Positions 6,364 through 8,463 of a DNA stretch of 8,463 bases are shown here, in pieces. Position 1 is the first letter of the stretch. The number at the start of each line of letters is the position of its first letter. This DNA comes from UBA6902 sp964393845 (GTDB lineage Bacteria; Nitrospirota; Thermodesulfovibrionia; UBA6902): assembly GCA_964393845.1 (NCBI GenBank), contig CAYMUX010000128.1, forward strand, positions 1 through 8,463, given 5' to 3'. The notes beneath the pieces are model-generated. The model searched no databases and was not told the origin of the DNA. It saw only the letters and a program-made list of their open reading frames with translations. The position numbers were made by a program, and so were the translations under genes.

Positions 6364-7434
6364 ATGAAAATTTTCAGGAAATATTTTTTAAGAGAATTCT
6401 TTAAATTCTTCTTCATTTTTCTTCTAAGCTTTACTGCCATTTCCGTAGTCGCAGAGTTTTTTGATAAGGCAACCGAATTTTATAATGAAAAACCTTCTAC
6501 CCTGCTGATCATACAATACCTTTTGCTGCAATCCCCCAGAGTTATCCTTTACGCCTTGCCTTTTGCCTCATTGTTTTCTATATTGATCACCATTGGAATG
6601 GCGTCAAAATGGCGGGAAACGATAGTTATCAAGGCAGCGGGCTGCAGCACAAAAAGTCTTTTTTCGTATTTCCTTGTGCTGGGGGCCGCCATAAGTCTAA
6701 CAGCATTTATTCTGGGGGAGACAGTGGTCCCTGATGCAACGAGAAAGGCGTCATATGTGAGAAAAGTCAAGATTCTAAAGCAGTCGCCCAAAATAAGCCG
6801 TAGTGAGAAAGCGTTATGGCTGAAGGGCCTTGATGGAAGCCTGGTTCGTATAAGCGGCTTTGTGGAAAATGAAAACCATATTTTGAAAACAAGCATATTC
6901 AGCTTCAATCCCTCTTTCGGATTAGAGAAAAGAATAGAGGCGGATGAAGCCGAATGGGGCAACGGCGTCTGGAATCTCAAAAGTGTAACAGTTTTTGATT
7001 TCAGAAATAATACTACAAAAAATTATGAATCATTAGTATCAACCTCAATAGAGGACCCGAAAATATTCAGGGAAGAAATGATAAAGCCTGAAGAAATGAA
7101 TTTTATGGAGCTATATGCTTATTATTCCAGACTGGAGAAGGCTGGTTTCAAGAATCTAAGATACACTATCCAGCTTTATGAAAAACTCGCCTATCCAACG
7201 ATAAATTTTGTAATGATTTTATTCGGTATCGCCCTCGCATTAAATACCAGATGGGCCAGTGGAATAAGGGCCGCCGGATTGGGAGTGATTATCAGTGTAT
7301 TATACTGGCTGCTTTATTCGCTCAGTATTTCTCTCGGCACTACAGGGATGCTTCAGCCCTGGCTTGCCCCATGGATAAGTCCCATAGTGTTTGGCATTAC
7401 AGGTTCCGTGCTGTATCTAAAAATAAAAGAATAA
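6364..7434 (+). CDS. lptG: LPS export permease LptG (YjgP/YjgQ family)
   Basis: A 356-residue inner-membrane partner of LptF in the LptB2FG LPS transporter. It has the same six-helix plan: membrane segments at about residues 12-30, 48-78, 99-120, 275-293, 301-322 and 334-353, with a periplasmic domain (about 123-268) between the third and fourth. The family block LPFASLFSILITIGMASKWRETIVIKAAG (given here as LPFASLFSIL, then ITIGMASKWRETIV) marks the TM2 end and the cytoplasmic coupling helix that contacts LptB. The N-terminus MKIFRKYFLREFFKFF is typical of LptG. The gene starts 21 bases after lptF and is surely in the same operon; no evident ribosome site precedes it, so translational coupling or a weak site is likely. 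It converges on the prenyltransferase gene, with only 15 bases between the two stop codons. Confidence 0.9.
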   Translation: MKIFRKYFLREFFKFFFIFLLSFTAISVVAEFFDKATEFYNEKPSTLLIIQYLLLQSPRVILYALPFASLFSILITIGMASKWRETIVIKAAGCSTKSLFSYFLVLGAAISLTAFILGETVVPDATRKASYVRKVKILKQSPKISRSEKALWLKGLDGSLVRISGFVENENHILKTSIFSFNPSFGLEKRIEADEAEWGNGVWNLKSVTVFDFRNNTTKNYESLVSTSIEDPKIFREEMIKPEEMNFMELYAYYSRLEKAGFKNLRYTIQLYEKLAYPTINFVMILFGIALALNTRWASGIRAAGLGVIISVLYWLLYSLSISLGTTGMLQPWLAPWISPIVFGITGSVLYLKIKE

Positions 7435-7446
7435 CTTTTTTATTTT
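7420..7446. terminator. AT-only hairpin between convergent genes
   Basis: AAAATAAAAGA (7420-7430) pairs with TTTTTTATTTT (7436-7446) around a five-base loop, 11 pairs with one G-T. The lptG stop codon lies in the loop and the prenyltransferase stop begins four bases later. By symmetry it could end transcription from both sides, but a stem without GC pairs is weak. Tentative. Confidence 0.3.
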
Positions 7447-7449
7447 ATG

Positions 7450-8313
7450 TTACAAAGGAAGCAAAAAGTTAAACAGCGTGAAGATAAAAACGGTCACGCT
7501 GATATACCCGTTCATATTGAAAAAGGCGATATCGAGTTTGCTGAGGTCGGTCGGTTTTACGAGGGAGTGTTCATAAAGCAAAAGTCCTGATGCAATTATA
7601 ACTCCAATCAGGTAAAAGACACTTAACTGGAAAATCGGAATAAGACTTAGAAGGAGAATTACAGTTATCAGATGAAAAATTCTTGCGATCCAGAGAGAAG
7701 CATTTATGCCGAATACCCTCGGGATGGAATACAAACCTTCCCTTCTGTCAAAATCCAGGTCCTGTAATCCGTAAAGGGCATCAAAGCCCGCAACCCAGAA
7801 CATAACGGCAAAACAGAGCGGGAAGATCTCAAAATCCAGGGTCCCTCTCACAGCAACCCAGGCCCCGAGAGGAGCAAACGAAAGGGCTATACCAAGCACT
7901 ATATGGCAAAGCCAGGTAAACCTCTTTGTATATGAATAAGTGAAAAGGACCAACAGCACCAGCGGCGACATCTTTAAACACAGCGGATTGAGCATATAAG
8001 CTGCGAGCACCAAAAAGGCAAATGCAATGATAGTAAAAGTGAAGGCCTCCCATGTCTTTATTACGCCTCTTGGCAGCTCCCTGTTTTTCGTCCTCGGATT
8101 AAGGGCGTCATACTTTCTGTCAATAATCCTGTTCATCCCCATTGCGCCGGACCGGCCTCCGACCATGGCAAGAGTGATCCAGAATATTTGGGCCATTGAC
8201 GGTATCCCTTCTGCCGCAATCAGCGCTGCCGTGAACGCAAAAGGAAGGGCGAAAACAGAATGAGAAAATTTGATAAGCCTGAGATAATCAGCGATCTTTC
8301 CGACCAGTGCCAT
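7450..8313 (-). CDS. UbiA-family prenyltransferase, probably MqnP-type (menaquinone)
   Basis: A 287-residue membrane prenyltransferase that joins a polyprenyl diphosphate to an aromatic acid in the inner membrane. The two aspartate-rich motifs that bind the Mg-diphosphate are intact: NRIIDRKYD (N61, D65, D69) and DALYGLQDLDFDRREG (D178, D185, D187, D189). Around them are about eight or nine hydrophobic helices, with the usual RLIKFSHSVFALPFAF N-terminus and the NPRTKNRELPRG loop (72-83). The motif wording (MNRIIDRKYDALNPRTKNRELP) is like the UbiA-like enzymes of the futalosine pathway (MqnP) more than classical E. coli UbiA, but other mqn genes are not in view, so the substrate is open (4-hydroxybenzoate or a futalosine-derived acid). 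The ATG at 8311-8313 has only a weak ribosome site, and an in-frame stop lies a few codons upstream. The predicted transcription start lies about three bases before the ATG, so the message may be nearly leaderless. Confidence 0.85.
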   Translation of the reverse strand: MALVGKIADYLRLIKFSHSVFALPFAFTAALIAAEGIPSMAQIFWITLAMVGGRSGAMGMNRIIDRKYDALNPRTKNRELPRGVIKTWEAFTFTIIAFAFLVLAAYMLNPLCLKMSPLVLLVLFTYSYTKRFTWLCHIVLGIALSFAPLGAWVAVRGTLDFEIFPLCFAVMFWVAGFDALYGLQDLDFDRREGLYSIPRVFGINASLWIARIFHLITVILLLSLIPIFQLSVFYLIGVIIASGLLLYEHSLVKPTDLSKLDIAFFNMNGYISVTVFIFTLFNFLLPL

Positions 8314-8322
8314 AACGTACTT

Positions 8323-8351
8323 ATTTTAGATTTACAGGATACGAAAAGCAA
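8323..8351 (-). promoter_or_regulatory. Sigma-70-type promoter of the prenyltransferase gene
   Basis: On the minus strand TTGCTT (8346-8351) and TAAAAT (8323-8328, five of six matches) are 17 bases apart. Transcription would start near 8316, about three bases before the ATG. The weak -35 box and the repeats directly upstream suggest an activator-assisted promoter, which is inference. Confidence 0.45.
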
Positions 8352-8354
8352 CAT

Positions 8355-8399
8355 TTCTCTTCTAATTCTCTTCTAATTCTCTTCTAATGAGTCTTCTAA
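8355..8399. repeat. 11-bp tandem repeat array upstream of the prenyltransferase promoter
   Basis: Three perfect copies of TTCTCTTCTAA follow one another at 8355-8365, 8366-8376 and 8377-8387, then a degenerate 12-base copy (TGAGTCTTCTAA, 8388-8399). On the minus strand each reads TTAGAAG followed by a four- or five-base spacer. The array ends four bases before the -35 box (8346-8351). One-turn spacing puts all copies on one face of the helix, as in the tandem sites of OmpR/PhoB-type regulators. Confidence 0.75.
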
Positions 8400-8463
8400 T
8401 GGGTGTGCGACAAATTTATTGATACACCGATCTTTCATACTGTCGCTGTTAGTTATCCCCCCT

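Noticed and set aside
6549..6980. Minus-strand open frame of 143 codons within lptG
   Set aside because: It is a shadow of a well-supported gene; the translation shows no domain and no start signal.

Overview
The window looks like a chromosomal segment of an LPS-bearing Gram-negative bacterium. It carries an LptF/LptG permease pair, a GSI-alpha glutamine synthetase and a UbiA-family prenyltransferase of the type seen in futalosine-type menaquinone synthesis. The overall style (moderate GC, mixed housekeeping neighbours, ORF6N gene) would fit Nitrospirota or a deltaproteobacterial lineage. That assignment is impression, not proof.

Layout: on the minus strand lie a small cytoplasmic TPR protein (52-609), a lone OLD-family ATPase/TOPRIM nuclease (948-2786) and an ORF6N-domain protein (2953-3522). 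Divergent from these, on the plus strand, are glnA (3757-5088) and then lptF (5263-6342) and lptG (6364-7434). A convergent minus-strand prenyltransferase (7450-8313) closes the window, with its promoter region in the last 150 bases.

The housekeeping part is ordinary: glutamine synthesis, LPS export (LptF and LptG are the two membrane subunits of the LptB2FG extractor) and probable quinone biosynthesis. The accessory part is the islet at about 664-3600. The OLD-family gene is visibly more AT-rich than glnA and lptFG. It stands next to a phage-associated ORF6N gene and lacks the usual second gene of two-gene OLD systems (no UvrD-type helicase, reverse transcriptase or AriB-like gene in view). 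A role in anti-phage defence is a reasonable inference but is not shown.

The most interesting signals are non-coding. They are an octamer-phased inverted element at 771-840; a 29-bp palindrome with perfect 14-bp arms inside the ORF6N gene; an 11-bp tandem repeat array abutting the -35 box of the prenyltransferase gene; and a glnA leader with two mutually exclusive folds. I see no rRNA, tRNA, CRISPR array, insertion sequence or integrase, and no clear sign of a wholly new protein system.
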